A stretch of DNA of 64,000 nt from Alphaproteobacteria bacterium (GTDB lineage: Bacteria; Pseudomonadota; Alphaproteobacteria; Sphingomonadales; JAKSBY01). The stretch is taken from the NCBI GenBank assembly GCA_021774625.1, contig JAJFIV010000008.1:175392-239391 (forward strand), read 5' to 3'. Both the position numbers and the translations under genes were made by a program. Shown here piece after piece: positions 35,490-44,902 of the stretch (positions are counted from its first letter, which is position 1; every line of letters begins with the position of its first letter). A model generated the notes under the pieces. The model did not search any database and had not been told where the DNA came from. It saw only the letters and a list, made by a program, of their open reading frames with translations.

Positions 35490-36142
35490 TAATCAAAACT
35501 GGCTAACAGCGCGTCAATATCATCCTGGCTATTGCCATCCCCTTCAAGTTGCGGACCATGCAGCAAAGCCTTGTCATCGATGATATCGCCCTCTTTCGTA
35601 TATTCGATATCGGTCTTTGCATCGACTTCGGTATCGCCAATGGTATCGGCGAGCGCTGCGAGTTTTTCTTCCAGAAGACGCAGGACCGTTACGACCTTGT
35701 TGACCCGCTGGCCGGTGATATCCTGAAAGCTGGAGGCCTCGAATATTCTGGTTGACAAATCCATCAGTTTTTCTGCGATCTTGTCATCAGCTTTCTCGGC
35801 GATGACATTCAGTTCATCCGCCGCATCCATGATTTTTCCGGCGGCCTCCTCCGTCGCGTCAACCACGGCATCCAGTTCATCGGTGGCGCCGGGAATATCC
35901 CGCGCGCTCAGTGTCTTGGGGCGGATAGAAACAATCCCTTCCTTGGCCTTTTCGATATAATCAACAAGGTTTTTAAGTTCCGCCTTGACGTGATTTTGCT
36001 CGCTTGTAAACTCACTGGACATTCCGTCTACCAGATTCTCAACAATGTCCCCGACATCATCAATAGAAACCCGGTCGCCGTAACTTTCCTTCAACAAGAC
36101 TATCCGTTCGGAAATCTTCTCTGCAGCCAGTGCATTATTCAT
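35489..36142 (-). CDS. cheZ: Protein phosphatase CheZ
   Basis: 217 residues from ATG at 36142, where GAGGAG precedes. Almost entirely helical with acidic segments. SSFQDITGQRVNKV near residues 137-150 contains the Asp and Gln that act on CheY-P in E. coli CheZ (D143/Q147 region), and the C-terminal SQDDIDALLASFD is the amphipathic CheY-binding peptide. Removes phosphate from CheY to reset the motor. Located in the motor operon, not with che genes. Confidence 0.88.
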   Translation of the reverse strand: MNNALAAEKISERIVLLKESYGDRVSIDDVGDIVENLVDGMSSEFTSEQNHVKAELKNLVDYIEKAKEGIVSIRPKTLSARDIPGATDELDAVVDATEEAAGKIMDAADELNVIAEKADDKIAEKLMDLSTRIFEASSFQDITGQRVNKVVTVLRLLEEKLAALADTIGDTEVDAKTDIEYTKEGDIIDDKALLHGPQLEGDGNSQDDIDALLASFD

Positions 36143-36164
36143 AATGTCGACTCCTCGATCTTGC

Positions 36165-36180
36165 CAGGCTTTCAAGCCTG
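36165..36180. promoter_or_regulatory. Palindrome upstream of cheZ
   Basis: CAGGCTT-TC-AAGCCTG, perfect 7-bp arms, is 22 bases before the cheZ start, in the 110-bp gap after the MotE-like gene. It could be an operator for a promoter inside the operon, or a hairpin in the transcript that sets cheZ levels. Confidence 0.35.
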
Positions 36181-36252
36181 ACAATTCCCCTATCAAAGTT
36201 TTACGATTTGAGCGTTAAGGGCCGGTTAAGCCTGGCATATTTTCTTCAGCTT

Positions 36253-36912
36253 CTATCCGTCTATTTTTGGCATCCGCGCCCGTGTCGCCAGTTCGACCGT
36301 TAGGGCTTTCGCCCCTTCCTCCGACATAGCGGCCAGGATGGGCGCCATTTTCGATTCCTTCATACGGGTCGCCACTTCCAGCTGGATGCGCATATCCAGG
36401 CGCTCCAAAATCGGCGCGGCGCTTTTGGGCTTCATGGTTTCATAGACTTTGACGATGCTTTGCAGCTGAGCGTTTTCGCCCTCCTCATGCACGGCGACCA
36501 GCGCCTTGATTCGGCTTTCAATGGATTCCAGCCGGGCTATTTTTTCATCAAGCCGCTGTTCCGTTGCTTCCAGCAGTTTTTCCCGCATCTGGATTTGCCC
36601 CGACCGGCGTTCCAGCTCTTCCCGTCTGGCCGAAAGTTCCTGTAAAAGTTCCAGTTCCGACCGGTTCATCAGCAATGGATCCGTCAGCGGGATATTGGCG
36701 GCGGGCGGGCTGTTTTGCGCTTCCGCCCGCCCGGCATCGCCGGCTTGCGGACTGGCGGGATTGGCCGGTTCCGCCGCTTCCGAACTCACCTGGTGATCTT
36801 CAGTGGAACTTTGCGCAAAAGCACGGACATCAAAGACAAACAGGCCAGCCTTCAGTGCAAAAATGACGGCGGCGCCGGCGATAGTCACCGGCAGAATGCG
36901 AAATTTCATCAT
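36253..36912 (-). CDS. MotE-like flagellar motor protein
   Basis: 219 residues. Signal anchor at 9-33, a Ser/Pro/Ala-rich spacer (SSEAAEPANPASPQAG), then a long coiled coil (residues 85-145: SELELLQELSARREELERRSGQIQMREKLLEATEQRLDEKIARL) and a C-terminal MgtE-N-like helical domain (ALVAVHEEGENAQLQSIVKVYETMKPKSAAPILERLD). This is the organisation of MotE, which chaperones MotC in rhizobia. The start could also be the ATG one codon later. Confidence 0.8.
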   Translation of the reverse strand: MMKFRILPVTIAGAAVIFALKAGLFVFDVRAFAQSSTEDHQVSSEAAEPANPASPQAGDAGRAEAQNSPPAANIPLTDPLLMNRSELELLQELSARREELERRSGQIQMREKLLEATEQRLDEKIARLESIESRIKALVAVHEEGENAQLQSIVKVYETMKPKSAAPILERLDMRIQLEVATRMKESKMAPILAAMSEEGAKALTVELATRARMPKIDG

Positions 36913-36924
36913 TGCCTCACCTCA

Positions 36925-37332
36925 TCACCTGGCGTTTTTTATTGCGCCAAAAATTTCCGGGTCCGGCTCTTCCACCATCCGTTTCAGCGGGATGATGCTG
37001 CCCGATGCTTTACCGGGCCGCTCGGAAAACTGCTGTTCCAGACGGTTGGCGAGATTATCGCCGGCTTCGGTGATCATCGCCAATTCGTCCGACAGGGATT
37101 TGGCGCCGGCGATAGAGGATTTCAGCCCGTCTTCGGCCTCGGCAGCGGCGGCCTTGAGCGCAAAAATACTGTTCTGCGCCTGCTCTGTCGCCCTGGTCAG
37201 CTTGCCGATAAGAGACGCCATTTCCGACTGCGCGCTGCGCAGGGCCGAAATACGCCGATTCAGCACGAAAAAACTGCCGATTGCCACGGACAGAAGAAGA
37301 AGCAAAACGCCATCAATGATCAGTTGGTTCAT
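36925..37332 (-). CDS. DUF6468 domain protein, flagellar cluster
   Basis: 135 residues: one N-terminal helix (IIDGVLLLLLSVAIGSFFVLN) followed by a coiled-coil region and a basic C-terminus ending PDPEIFGAIKNAR. I recognise the pattern as DUF6468, found in alphaproteobacterial flagellar operons between fliM and motE-like genes. Bitopic membrane protein, probably in the motor; biochemical role unknown. Confidence 0.75.
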   Translation of the reverse strand: MNQLIIDGVLLLLLSVAIGSFFVLNRRISALRSAQSEMASLIGKLTRATEQAQNSIFALKAAAAEAEDGLKSSIAGAKSLSDELAMITEAGDNLANRLEQQFSERPGKASGSIIPLKRMVEEPDPEIFGAIKNAR

Positions 37333-37347
37333 CGCTATATTCCCTTC

Positions 37348-38502
37348 CTATAAGACATGCTCGATCAGTTTTTTTGCGACCCGCTGGATCTGGATGGCGA
37401 CATTATGACCGGAGCGGCCTATTTTCCCGTGCACCATGGGGATTTCTCCGCAGCGCATGTCGAGTTCGCCATTGGGCGTTGTATTCAGAATAATGGTTTG
37501 CCCTACTTTGAAATTCATTACGTCGCGCAGGCTCATGGTCTGTTCATCCAGAACCGCTTTGAGAGGTACTTTAGTTGACCAGAGTTCCGTCGCCAAATGG
37601 CTTTCCCAGATCGAATCCCGGCCAAATTTCTCGCCCATAAAACGTTGCAGCAGCAATTCGCGGATCGGCTCCAGGGTTGCGTAGGGGAAAAGCATTTCCA
37701 GCCGTCCGCCGCGATCTTCCATATCAACCCGTAATTTGATCAGAATGGCGGCATTCGGCGGCCGTGCAATGGTGGCGAAGCGCGGATTGGTCTCCAGGCG
37801 GTCAAAAGTGAAATGCACGGGACTGAGGGGTTCGAATGCCGCGCACATATCCTTGAGCACGACGGAAATCATCCGTTCCACCAGTGTCTGCTCGATGGTG
37901 GTATAGGGCCTGCCTTCAATGCGCATGGCCGCCGTTCCCCGCCGGCCGCCCAGCAGAACATCGACGATGGAGTAAATCAGGTTGGAATCAATGGTCAGAA
38001 GACCGTAATTATCCCACTCTTCCGCCCGGAAAACCGCCAGCATGGCCGGCAACGGGATTGAATTCAGATAATCGCCGAAACGAACCGAATTGATATTGTC
38101 AAGGGAGACCTCAATATTGTCGGAAGTGAAATTACGCAGCGACGTTGACATCATCCGGACCATACGGTCAAAGATGACATCCAGCATGGGAAGGCGTTCA
38201 TAAGAAACCAGCGCACTGTTTATCAGCGCGTGAATGCCATGGGTTTCACCGCTCTCACCATCGCCGTCAAAACCTAAAAGGCTGTCAATTTCATCCTGAT
38301 CAAGAACACGGCCAGGAGCCTGTTCGGTATATTCTTCTCCGTCTTCACTATCTTCGCCGCCAGCCATGGCTTCCCATTCAGCAGCGACGGCATCATCATC
38401 GACACCACCCTCTTCGGTCCCTTCGTCAGCCGCCGCCATAGCTTCCCATTCGGCGGCAACCGCGTCATCATCCGGAGCTTCATTTTCAGTTTCATCGCTC
38501 AT
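37348..38502 (-). CDS. fliM: Flagellar motor switch protein FliM, with a duplicated N-terminal motif
   Basis: 384 residues, longer than the usual 320-335. Residues 1-60 are an acidic extension containing DDDAVAAEWEAMA twice (11-23 and 35-47). The CheY-binding peptide LDQDEIDSLLGFD is at 68-79. The middle CheC-like domain (SMRNFT-like STSLRNFTSDNIEVSLDNI, GGRRGTAAM) and the C-terminal SpoA region (LDEQTMSLRDVMNFKVGQTIILNTTPNGELDMRCGEIPMVHGKIG) are canonical. Forms the C-ring and transmits CheY-P to rotation. Upstream neighbour is fliL, 42 bp away. Confidence 0.95.
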   Translation of the reverse strand: MSDETENEAPDDDAVAAEWEAMAAADEGTEEGGVDDDAVAAEWEAMAGGEDSEDGEEYTEQAPGRVLDQDEIDSLLGFDGDGESGETHGIHALINSALVSYERLPMLDVIFDRMVRMMSTSLRNFTSDNIEVSLDNINSVRFGDYLNSIPLPAMLAVFRAEEWDNYGLLTIDSNLIYSIVDVLLGGRRGTAAMRIEGRPYTTIEQTLVERMISVVLKDMCAAFEPLSPVHFTFDRLETNPRFATIARPPNAAILIKLRVDMEDRGGRLEMLFPYATLEPIRELLLQRFMGEKFGRDSIWESHLATELWSTKVPLKAVLDEQTMSLRDVMNFKVGQTIILNTTPNGELDMRCGEIPMVHGKIGRSGHNVAIQIQRVAKKLIEHVL

Positions 38503-38544
38503 TAGTCAGCTACCCTATATTTTTATTATTTGTTTTTTGCGCCC

Positions 38545-39072
38545 TTACTGGACCAGCATTTCCTTAAACAGAACGTCATTGACGCGGATTGGCGCCAGGG
38601 CCGTATTCACCCGGGCCAGCAGTTCCTCTTTCAGGCGAAACATGCCGGCGGAACCGTTCAGATCCTCCAGACGCAATTCGCGCAGATAAATCTGGAAATT
38701 GTCAATGATCCGCGGCAACTGATCCTCCAGTTCGGCGATGGTCTTCTTGCCTTCCACTTCAAGCGCGACGCGGATCTTCAAATAACTGGCCTTGCCGCCT
38801 CCGGTATTCAGATTGACCAGCATTTCCGGCAGGTCGTAAAAGACGACGTCAGGGGGGGCGGCGTCCGCTTCTTCCGCGTGGCCCGCAGTTTCTTCACCGC
38901 CGCCGGAAAAAAAGGCGAAATAAACACCGCCCGCGATCAGCAGCAGAACCACCGGGGCTGCAATCATAAGAATTTTTTTACCGCTGAACCGTTTTTTCTC
39001 AAGACCTTCGGTTAACTCGTCGTCTTCGAGTTCACCGTCTTCATTCGGCTCGGCATCATTGTCTTTCGCCAT
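38545..39072 (-). CDS. fliL: Flagellar basal body-associated protein FliL
   Basis: 175 residues from ATG at 39072. Cytoplasmic acidic N-terminus, a single helix (MIAAPVVLLLIAGGVYFAFFSGG), and a periplasmic domain VFYDLPEMLVNLNTGGGKASYLKIRVALEVEGKKTIAELEDQLPRIIDNFQIYLRELRLEDLNGSAGMFRLKEELLARVN, which is the FliL stomatin-like core. Supports stator function. Divergent from flgF, first gene of the minus-strand motor run. A paralogue is at 54.7 kb. Confidence 0.93.
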   Translation of the reverse strand: MAKDNDAEPNEDGELEDDELTEGLEKKRFSGKKILMIAAPVVLLLIAGGVYFAFFSGGGEETAGHAEEADAAPPDVVFYDLPEMLVNLNTGGGKASYLKIRVALEVEGKKTIAELEDQLPRIIDNFQIYLRELRLEDLNGSAGMFRLKEELLARVNTALAPIRVNDVLFKEMLVQ

Positions 39073-39210
39073 CACTCAACCACTCTTGCTGCGCCGTACT
39101 GGGCTTTTGACATCCCGGAAAACCGGTGTTTTTTTGCGTTAAAGCAACCCGCAAAGAGTAGTTTTTGATCGTTAACAAGTGATGAAATAACCGTCAGCTT
39201 TTTAATTTTT

Positions 39211-39222
39211 CTAAAATTTTAG
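39211..39222. promoter_or_regulatory. AT palindrome in the fliL/flgF divergent region
   Basis: CTAAAATTTTAG is a perfect 12-bp palindrome in an AT-rich stretch about 140 bp from fliL and 150 bp upstream of the sigma-54 element. It is a plausible site for an enhancer-type or AT-binding regulator; the strand composition also makes it possible by chance. Confidence 0.3.
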
Positions 39223-39364
39223 TGAATTTCCCGGCGCCAGCTTCCCCCGGCCATCCCGCGAAAAGGGAAAAGCCTGCCGCATTGGCGGTCTTTTTTGCCC
39301 ACCAAACAGCAAAGCCATGAAAAAAAATTCTCATAGGCATTTGAAAATATTGCATTTTTTATTT

Positions 39365-39380
39365 TGGCACAGTCTTTGCT
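39365..39380 (+). promoter_or_regulatory. Sigma-54 promoter of flgF-flgG-flgA-flgH
   Basis: TGGCAC-AGTCT-TTGCT matches the -24/-12 consensus TGGCAC-N5-TTGCW exactly, with the GG and GC dinucleotides 12 bases apart. It is 39-58 bases before flgF, giving a start near 39391. Needs RpoN and an enhancer-binding activator (FlbD/FleQ-like). Confidence 0.85.
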
Positions 39381-39421
39381 TATTACTGATCATCGATCGC
39401 GACCCAAAAAGGAGTCTGATG

Positions 39422-40159
39422 ATGGATACCACGCTGTATGTCGCATTATCACACCAAACGGCCATGCGCCGTCACATTGATGTTGTTGCCAATAATCTGG
39501 CAAATATGAATACCACCGCCTTCCGCAAGGAAAGCGTCATGTTCCAGGAATTCCTGATGGATATGACAGAAACCCCGGGCCGGGGCGGAAAAAATGTTGC
39601 CTATGTCCAGGATTACGGTCTCGCCAGGCACCTGACCAACGGGCAGCTGATACCCACCAGCAACCCGCTTGATCTCGCCTTAAGCGGACCCGGTTATTTT
39701 GCCGTCGAGACTGACGATGGCGAAGTTCTCTACAGCCGCAATGGTCACATGAAAATGAGTGACGACGGCTTTCTGATCAGTGACAGCGGCGGGCGATTCC
39801 TTGATGTCGACGGCAATCCGGTTGCCATCGGCGCAGAAGACACCGACCTGACCATTGCCAGTGACGGGACGATTACATCAAAGGCCCGCCAGATTGGCCG
39901 GATCAATATTGTTGAATTCGAAAATGCCCAGTCCATGAAAAAAGTGGGCGACAGTATGTACCGTACGGACGAGGAAGCCCTGCCCGCTGAAAAGACCAGT
40001 CTTATTCAGGGCATGATTGAAGGCTCAAACGTCAATCCCATTGAGGAAATGACCACCATGATCAATATCATGCGGAGCTATCAGGCCGTCTCGAAAGCAA
40101 TGGACGATTATCAGGAACTGCGCAATCGGGCCATCAACCGGCTTGGCCGAATTCAATAG
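39422..40159 (+). CDS. flgF: Flagellar basal-body rod protein FlgF
   Basis: About 245 residues from ATG at 39422 (GGAG at 7 bases; ATG at 39419 also possible). N-terminal rod motif HIDVVANNLANMNTTAFRKE and C-terminal SNVNPIEEMTTMINIMRSYQAVSKAMDDY are the conserved helices of rod/hook proteins. Rod component built outside the inner membrane. Begins the flg operon after a sigma-54 promoter, 42 bp before flgG. Confidence 0.93.
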   Translation: MDTTLYVALSHQTAMRRHIDVVANNLANMNTTAFRKESVMFQEFLMDMTETPGRGGKNVAYVQDYGLARHLTNGQLIPTSNPLDLALSGPGYFAVETDDGEVLYSRNGHMKMSDDGFLISDSGGRFLDVDGNPVAIGAEDTDLTIASDGTITSKARQIGRINIVEFENAQSMKKVGDSMYRTDEEALPAEKTSLIQGMIEGSNVNPIEEMTTMINIMRSYQAVSKAMDDYQELRNRAINRLGRIQ

Positions 40160-40201
40160 AATTTTCCCGCCTTTGAGGCGGATTTGAGAAAGGATAGAAC
40201 A

Positions 40202-40987
40202 ATGAAAGCATTAAGCATCGCATCAACCGGTATGCTGGCCCAGCAGATGAATGTGGAGGTTATCTCCAATAACATCGCCAATCTGAACACTACCGGTTAT
40301 AAACGCCAGCGCGCCGAATTTCAGGATCTCTTATACCAGAATGTGGAACGGGTCGGGGCCAATTCCTCGGACACAGGGACCGTCGCCCCGTCCGGCATCC
40401 AGATCGGCGTCGGCGTCAAGGCGGGTGCGGTTTACCGGATCACCGAACAGGGTAACCTGGTTTCTACTGATAATACTTATGATTTAGCCGTCAATGGCCG
40501 CGGGTTTTTCCGGGTGCAACTGCCAAGTGGTGAAGATGCCTTTACCCGGGCCGGGTCCTTTCAACTAAGCCCCACCGGCCAGATCGTCACCCCGGAAGGC
40601 TTTATTGTGCAGCCGAATATCACGGTGCCGGAAGATGCCGTTGATGTCGCCATCAACACCCAGGGCGAGGTTCAGGTCAAAATAGCCAATCAGGTGGACC
40701 CCCAGATCGTAGGCCGGTTTGAACTGAGCATATTCCCCAATGATGCGGGCCTTGAAGGCATTGGCGAAAATCTGTTTCTGGAAACGCCTGCCTCCGGCGG
40801 CGCCAATATTGGCGTTCCCGAGGATCCCGGGTTTGGCGGCATTGTTCAGGGTTTCCTGGAAACCTCCAATGTGAACGCGGTTACCGAGATCACCAGCCTG
40901 ATTACGGCGCAGCGCGCCTATGAAATGAATTCCAAGGTCATTTCCACTGCCGACGAAATGATGAATGTTACAAATAATCTGCGTTAG
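40202..40987 (+). CDS. flgG: Flagellar distal rod protein FlgG
   Basis: 261 residues from ATG at 40202 (AAAGGA). Signature MKALSIASTGMLAQQMNVEVISNNIANLNTTGYKRQRAEFQDLLYQ and the C-terminal EITSLITAQRAYEMNSKVISTADEMMNVTNNLR are complete. Forms the distal rod across the periplasm. Second gene of the operon. Confidence 0.97.
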   Translation: MKALSIASTGMLAQQMNVEVISNNIANLNTTGYKRQRAEFQDLLYQNVERVGANSSDTGTVAPSGIQIGVGVKAGAVYRITEQGNLVSTDNTYDLAVNGRGFFRVQLPSGEDAFTRAGSFQLSPTGQIVTPEGFIVQPNITVPEDAVDVAINTQGEVQVKIANQVDPQIVGRFELSIFPNDAGLEGIGENLFLETPASGGANIGVPEDPGFGGIVQGFLETSNVNAVTEITSLITAQRAYEMNSKVISTADEMMNVTNNLR

Positions 40988-40996
40988 GAACGGACA

Positions 40997-41758
40997 ATGC
41001 CAGGCTTTATTAAATACTCATTCATTGGAATCATCGCCGGGTTATCGCTTGCCGGCATGGGTTTTCTTGCGGCCCATGCGGAAACGCCAGCCGCACTCAC
41101 GGTGGGTGAAGGGGACTTTAAGGATATTCTTCGTTCGGCCCTTGCGGATGAGGGCTACAGCCGCGACGCCTATATCCGCTTTTTCACGCTCAAAAGCGAA
41201 TACACCCTTGCGGACCATGCCAGCACCGCCGATGTCCGCATCAGCCGGCTTGACATTGACCCCCGCACCGACCGTTTCACCGTTGATTTTGCCTTTCCGG
41301 GTTCCGGTAATGATGGATCTGCCAGGCTGAGCGGACAGATCGAAAATGTGAAAAACATTCCCGTTTTAGCGCGGCAGGTTGCGCCGGGAGACGTCATCAC
41401 AAAAAGCCATATCAATTGGACGCAGGTGCCGGTGAAACGTATCGGGCAGAATATTATTCAGTCTTCCTCCGCCTTGATTGGCATGACGCCGCGGCGGCCC
41501 CTGCGGACCGATACGCCGGTCCGGCTGACCGATATCGAGCGGCCCGTTCTTGTGAAAAAAGGAACCCTTGTCACCATGCTGATTGAAAGCGGCGCTCTCA
41601 GTCTTTCCGCCATCGGCCGGGCGTTACAGAACGGTGCTGACGGCGATGTCATTCAGGTGATGAACACAACCACCCACCGCACGATCGAAGGCACGGTCAT
41701 GAAATCCGGCCAGATCAGGATCCAGACCCGCAGCAGTATTTTGGCTTCGGTACAATAA
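40997..41758 (+). CDS. flgA: Flagellar P-ring assembly chaperone FlgA
   Basis: 253 residues, with a signal peptide ending near AAHAETP. An SAF domain (about 115-175) is visible in LARQVAPGDVITKSHINWTQVPVKR, and the C-terminal beta region MLIESGALSLSAIGRALQNGADGDVIQVMNTTTHRTIEGTVMKSGQI is the FlgA core. Periplasmic helper for P-ring (FlgI) formation. Confidence 0.93.
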   Translation: MPGFIKYSFIGIIAGLSLAGMGFLAAHAETPAALTVGEGDFKDILRSALADEGYSRDAYIRFFTLKSEYTLADHASTADVRISRLDIDPRTDRFTVDFAFPGSGNDGSARLSGQIENVKNIPVLARQVAPGDVITKSHINWTQVPVKRIGQNIIQSSSALIGMTPRRPLRTDTPVRLTDIERPVLVKKGTLVTMLIESGALSLSAIGRALQNGADGDVIQVMNTTTHRTIEGTVMKSGQIRIQTRSSILASVQ

Positions 41759-41777
41759 TAAAGGGAAGGGAAATATC

Positions 41778-42539
41778 ATGCGCAGCACTCACATAAAACC
41801 GGCACTGAAACCGATAGTGACTCTGGCACTCTCCCTCAGCCTTGGCGCCTGCGCCGTGGGCGAGCGGATCAAGAATATCGGCAAGGCCCCCGATCTGACA
41901 CCCATCGAAAATGTGGTGGCGCCTATGCAGCAGCGCTCCCTCAGCCTGCCGATGCCTGAACAGCCGCAGGTCCGCACCGAACATAATTCACTGTGGCGGA
42001 CCGGGGCGCGGTCCTTCTTCAAGGATCAACGGGCCGCCAGGATCGGTGATATTCTGACCGTGATGATCGAAATTGAGGACGAAGCCAAGGTCGATAATTC
42101 GACAACCCGTTCCCGTAATTCAAGCGAGCAGGCCGACCTTTCCCGCCTGTTGGGCCTGGAAAGCCAGTTGAGCAAGATCCTTCCTAACGCCGTTGACCCG
42201 TCGCAACTGACCCAGTTCGGCTCCACCTCGTCGACCCAGGGCTCCGGTCAGGTCGACCGTTCGGAAGATATAAAACTGACCGTCGCCGCCATCGTCACCC
42301 ACATCCTGCCCAACGGCAATATGATCATTCAGGGCCGTCAGGAAGTGCGGGTGAATTTCGAGGTGCGTGAATTGCAGGTCGCCGGAGTCGTCCGGCCCGA
42401 GGATATCTCAAAATCCAACACCATTCGCCACAGCCAGATTGCCGAAGCCCGGATTTCCTATGGCGGGCGCGGCCAGCTGACCGATATGCAGCAGGCGCGC
42501 TACGGCCAGCAGCTCTATGAAATCCTGTTCCCGTTTTAG
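41778..42539 (+). CDS. flgH: Flagellar L-ring protein FlgH, lipoprotein
   Basis: 253 residues. Lipobox LSLGAC with Cys at about residue 25. Conserved blocks LWRTGARSFFKDQRAARIGDILTVMIEIEDEAKVDN, NGNMIIQGRQEVRVNFEVRELQVAGVVRPEDIS and the C-terminal tail GGRGQLTDMQQARYGQQLYEILFPF are typical. Outer-membrane ring of the basal body. Last gene of the flg operon, followed by a terminator. Confidence 0.96.
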   Translation: MRSTHIKPALKPIVTLALSLSLGACAVGERIKNIGKAPDLTPIENVVAPMQQRSLSLPMPEQPQVRTEHNSLWRTGARSFFKDQRAARIGDILTVMIEIEDEAKVDNSTTRSRNSSEQADLSRLLGLESQLSKILPNAVDPSQLTQFGSTSSTQGSGQVDRSEDIKLTVAAIVTHILPNGNMIIQGRQEVRVNFEVRELQVAGVVRPEDISKSNTIRHSQIAEARISYGGRGQLTDMQQARYGQQLYEILFPF

Positions 42540-42602
42540 GGCCGGGCCCCATTAAATCAACGCGCAGGTTTCTCCCCCGCCCCCACACGGGGCCACAGCG
42601 TG

Positions 42603-42637
42603 AAAAAGGCCGGAAGCAAAATGCTCCCGGCCTTTTT
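42603..42637. terminator. Strong bidirectional terminator
   Basis: AAAAAGGCCGG ... CCGGCCTTTTT, 11-bp perfect arms with an AAGC/GCT inner pair and a run of T. It stops flgH on the plus strand and, being A/T symmetric, also the convergent S9 peptidase. Confidence 0.9.
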
Positions 42638-42667
42638 ACATACGCTGTCTGCCAATCGGAAAAGGCT

Positions 42668-44650
42668 CTAGCCTTCGCCGCCTTCGCCTTTCAGATACTG
42701 ATCAAGGAATTTGACATAGGCTTCGGACGCCGTGATGCGGTTTTCCCGCTTGCGGAAACCGTGGCCTTCATCAGGAAACACCACATATTCCACGGGAACG
42801 CCGTTTTCCCGGACCGCCGCAACGATCTCATCGCTTTCCACCTGCAGCACGCGGGGATCGTTGGCGCCCTGCACCACCAGCATCGGCTTGACAATATTGC
42901 CGGCATGGAACAGCGGTGAAATAGCGCGCAGGCGTTCCTCGTCAGTCGCCGGATCGCCCATTTCGTCATAAAGGCTTTCGCGGAAGGATTCCCACCAGGG
43001 CGGGATGCTTGTCAGCGTCCGCGGCCAGTTCATGACACCGAAGATATTGACGCCGACGTCAAAAACCTCGGGCCGGAAAGCGAGCGCGGCGCCGACCATA
43101 TAGCCGCCGTAGGAGCCGCCGATTATACCGACTTTTTCGCCGTCAATCCAGTCAAGCCCTTCCAGATAGCTGCGCGCTTCGACAATATCGTCGAGGTCGG
43201 CTTCGCCATGCTGTTTGTCATCCATATGGAAGAAGGTCTTGCCATAGCCGGATGAGCCGCGATTGTTAGCCGCCAGAACCGCATAGCCGTGATTGACCAG
43301 ATGCTGGATCGTTGGATTATAGCTGGTGCGGCTCTGACCGCCCGGACCGCCATGCACCCAGACCAGCGCCGGCACTTTTTTGCCGGCCGAAGCCTGGTGC
43401 GGTTTATAAAGAATGCCGGGCACTTCGACGCCGTCATAGCTTTTATAGCGGACCACTTCCGCATTCACCAGAGCCGCCGGCAGGATATCCGGGTTCAGGG
43501 CTTCCGTCAGTTGCTTATGGCCGCCGGCGGCCAGATCGGCCACATGAATGTTGGACGGCGACGTCGAGCCGTTGACCAGGAAGGCGAGCCTGGTTTCGTC
43601 GCGGTTGAACTGCACATTGACGATATCGCCATCAGGCAGGTCGGATATTTCAACCGGTTCAGCGGAATCGACCGACGTAATGCTCGCCATGGTGCGGGCG
43701 TCATTGTTTGCGCTGACAACGCGGTATTTGCCCGACGGCGAATAAGACACATTGGAGATATCCCAGTCATCACGCACCACCAGCGCGCTTTCTCCGGAGG
43801 CAATGTCATAGCCCCAGGCCTGATTATATTCGCCATGTTCATCGGTTGAATAAACCAGTGTGGCGGAATCCGGCGTGAAAGTATAAACCCCGTGGCTGAT
43901 ATTTCCTTCGTGCCCGGTGATCAGGGTCGCCTCCTTGCCATCCGAGGCGAGGTCGATCAGATAGACGTCGGAATCCTTGGATGTATTGGATTTGACCGCT
44001 GCCAGATAGCGGTCGTCCCGGCTGATCGCATTCAGACTGAGCGCTTCGTCATTCTGATAAACCAGTTCGCGCGTATAATCTGCGGTATTGTAACGGTAAA
44101 GATCAAACGCCTGCGCATCGCGTTCATTGCTGAGAATCCAGAAGTGCGAGCCGTCAGCGGACCAGCCGGAAAAACTGGCTTTAAGTTTTTCGCCCGGCGT
44201 CAGGTCCGTGGCCGCGCCGCCTTCACTCAGGACATAGATATGATTCAGCTCATCCCCGCCGCCATCCTGGGTATAAAGGATGCGCCGGTCCCCGGGGAAC
44301 CACGAAACCCCATAAATCGGGCTGCCGTCCGACCCGGTCAAAGCTGTTGTTTCCCCGGTCGCCGCCGACAGCGCATAGGCGTTGAACACGCCGGATGTAT
44401 CGGAACTGACCAGCAAATCACCGCCATCCGGTGAAAAGACGTGGCTGCTGTCCGAAAATGGCATCGTATAACTGGTGGTCTGATAAAAGGCCGCCGCATC
44501 ATAGGTCGGAACACTTGTTTCCGCCTGTGTGGTTGCTTCCGCAGCGACATTTTCGTTTTCGGCAACGCTGGTCTCCTGACCATTGTCGCAGCCTGCGAGC
44601 CCCATAGATAATACAAGACCCGGAATTAAAATTGATTGCCTGGCTTTCAT
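42668..44650 (-). CDS. S9 family peptidase, predicted lipoprotein
   Basis: 660 residues. Lipobox VLSMGLAGC near residue 21, then a low-complexity linker ([15 protein letters not shown]). The propeller has repeats such as [20 protein letters not shown] and [20 protein letters not shown]. The catalytic domain carries [18 protein letters not shown] (Ser nucleophile), [15 protein letters not shown] (Asp) and [12 protein letters not shown] (His). A dipeptidyl/acylaminoacyl peptidase, anchored to a membrane. A second S9 enzyme is at 13-15 kb. Confidence 0.92.
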   Translation of the reverse strand: MKARQSILIPGLVLSMGLAGCDNGQETSVAENENVAAEATTQAETSVPTYDAAAFYQTTSYTMPFSDSSHVFSPDGGDLLVSSDTSGVFNAYALSAATGETTALTGSDGSPIYGVSWFPGDRRILYTQDGGGDELNHIYVLSEGGAATDLTPGEKLKASFSGWSADGSHFWILSNERDAQAFDLYRYNTADYTRELVYQNDEALSLNAISRDDRYLAAVKSNTSKDSDVYLIDLASDGKEATLITGHEGNISHGVYTFTPDSATLVYSTDEHGEYNQAWGYDIASGESALVVRDDWDISNVSYSPSGKYRVVSANNDARTMASITSVDSAEPVEISDLPDGDIVNVQFNRDETRLAFLVNGSTSPSNIHVADLAAGGHKQLTEALNPDILPAALVNAEVVRYKSYDGVEVPGILYKPHQASAGKKVPALVWVHGGPGGQSRTSYNPTIQHLVNHGYAVLAANNRGSSGYGKTFFHMDDKQHGEADLDDIVEARSYLEGLDWIDGEKVGIIGGSYGGYMVGAALAFRPEVFDVGVNIFGVMNWPRTLTSIPPWWESFRESLYDEMGDPATDEERLRAISPLFHAGNIVKPMLVVQGANDPRVLQVESDEIVAAVRENGVPVEYVVFPDEGHGFRKRENRITASEAYVKFLDQYLKGEGGEG

Positions 44651-44759
44651 CCCTTTGCTCCTTCGCCCTCATAGCTGTCATATGTTGGAAAGACGGTATT
44701 CTGCGCCTGTTTTAACAGCAATGCAAGGGGGCCGAAGCGGATAGGGAAAGATAAGAAAA

Positions 44760-44836
<77 letters not shown>

Positions 44837-44902
44837 ATCACAGGATCGTATGGTTTGTAGCGATTTTGCCGGATGGCGCAAGGGGAAAGTGGCGCCGCCC
44901 TT

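Noticed and set aside
39076-39220. Sigma-54 promoter for fliL on the minus strand
   Set aside because: No GG/GC pair at 12-base distance with the TGGCAC/TTGC context was found.
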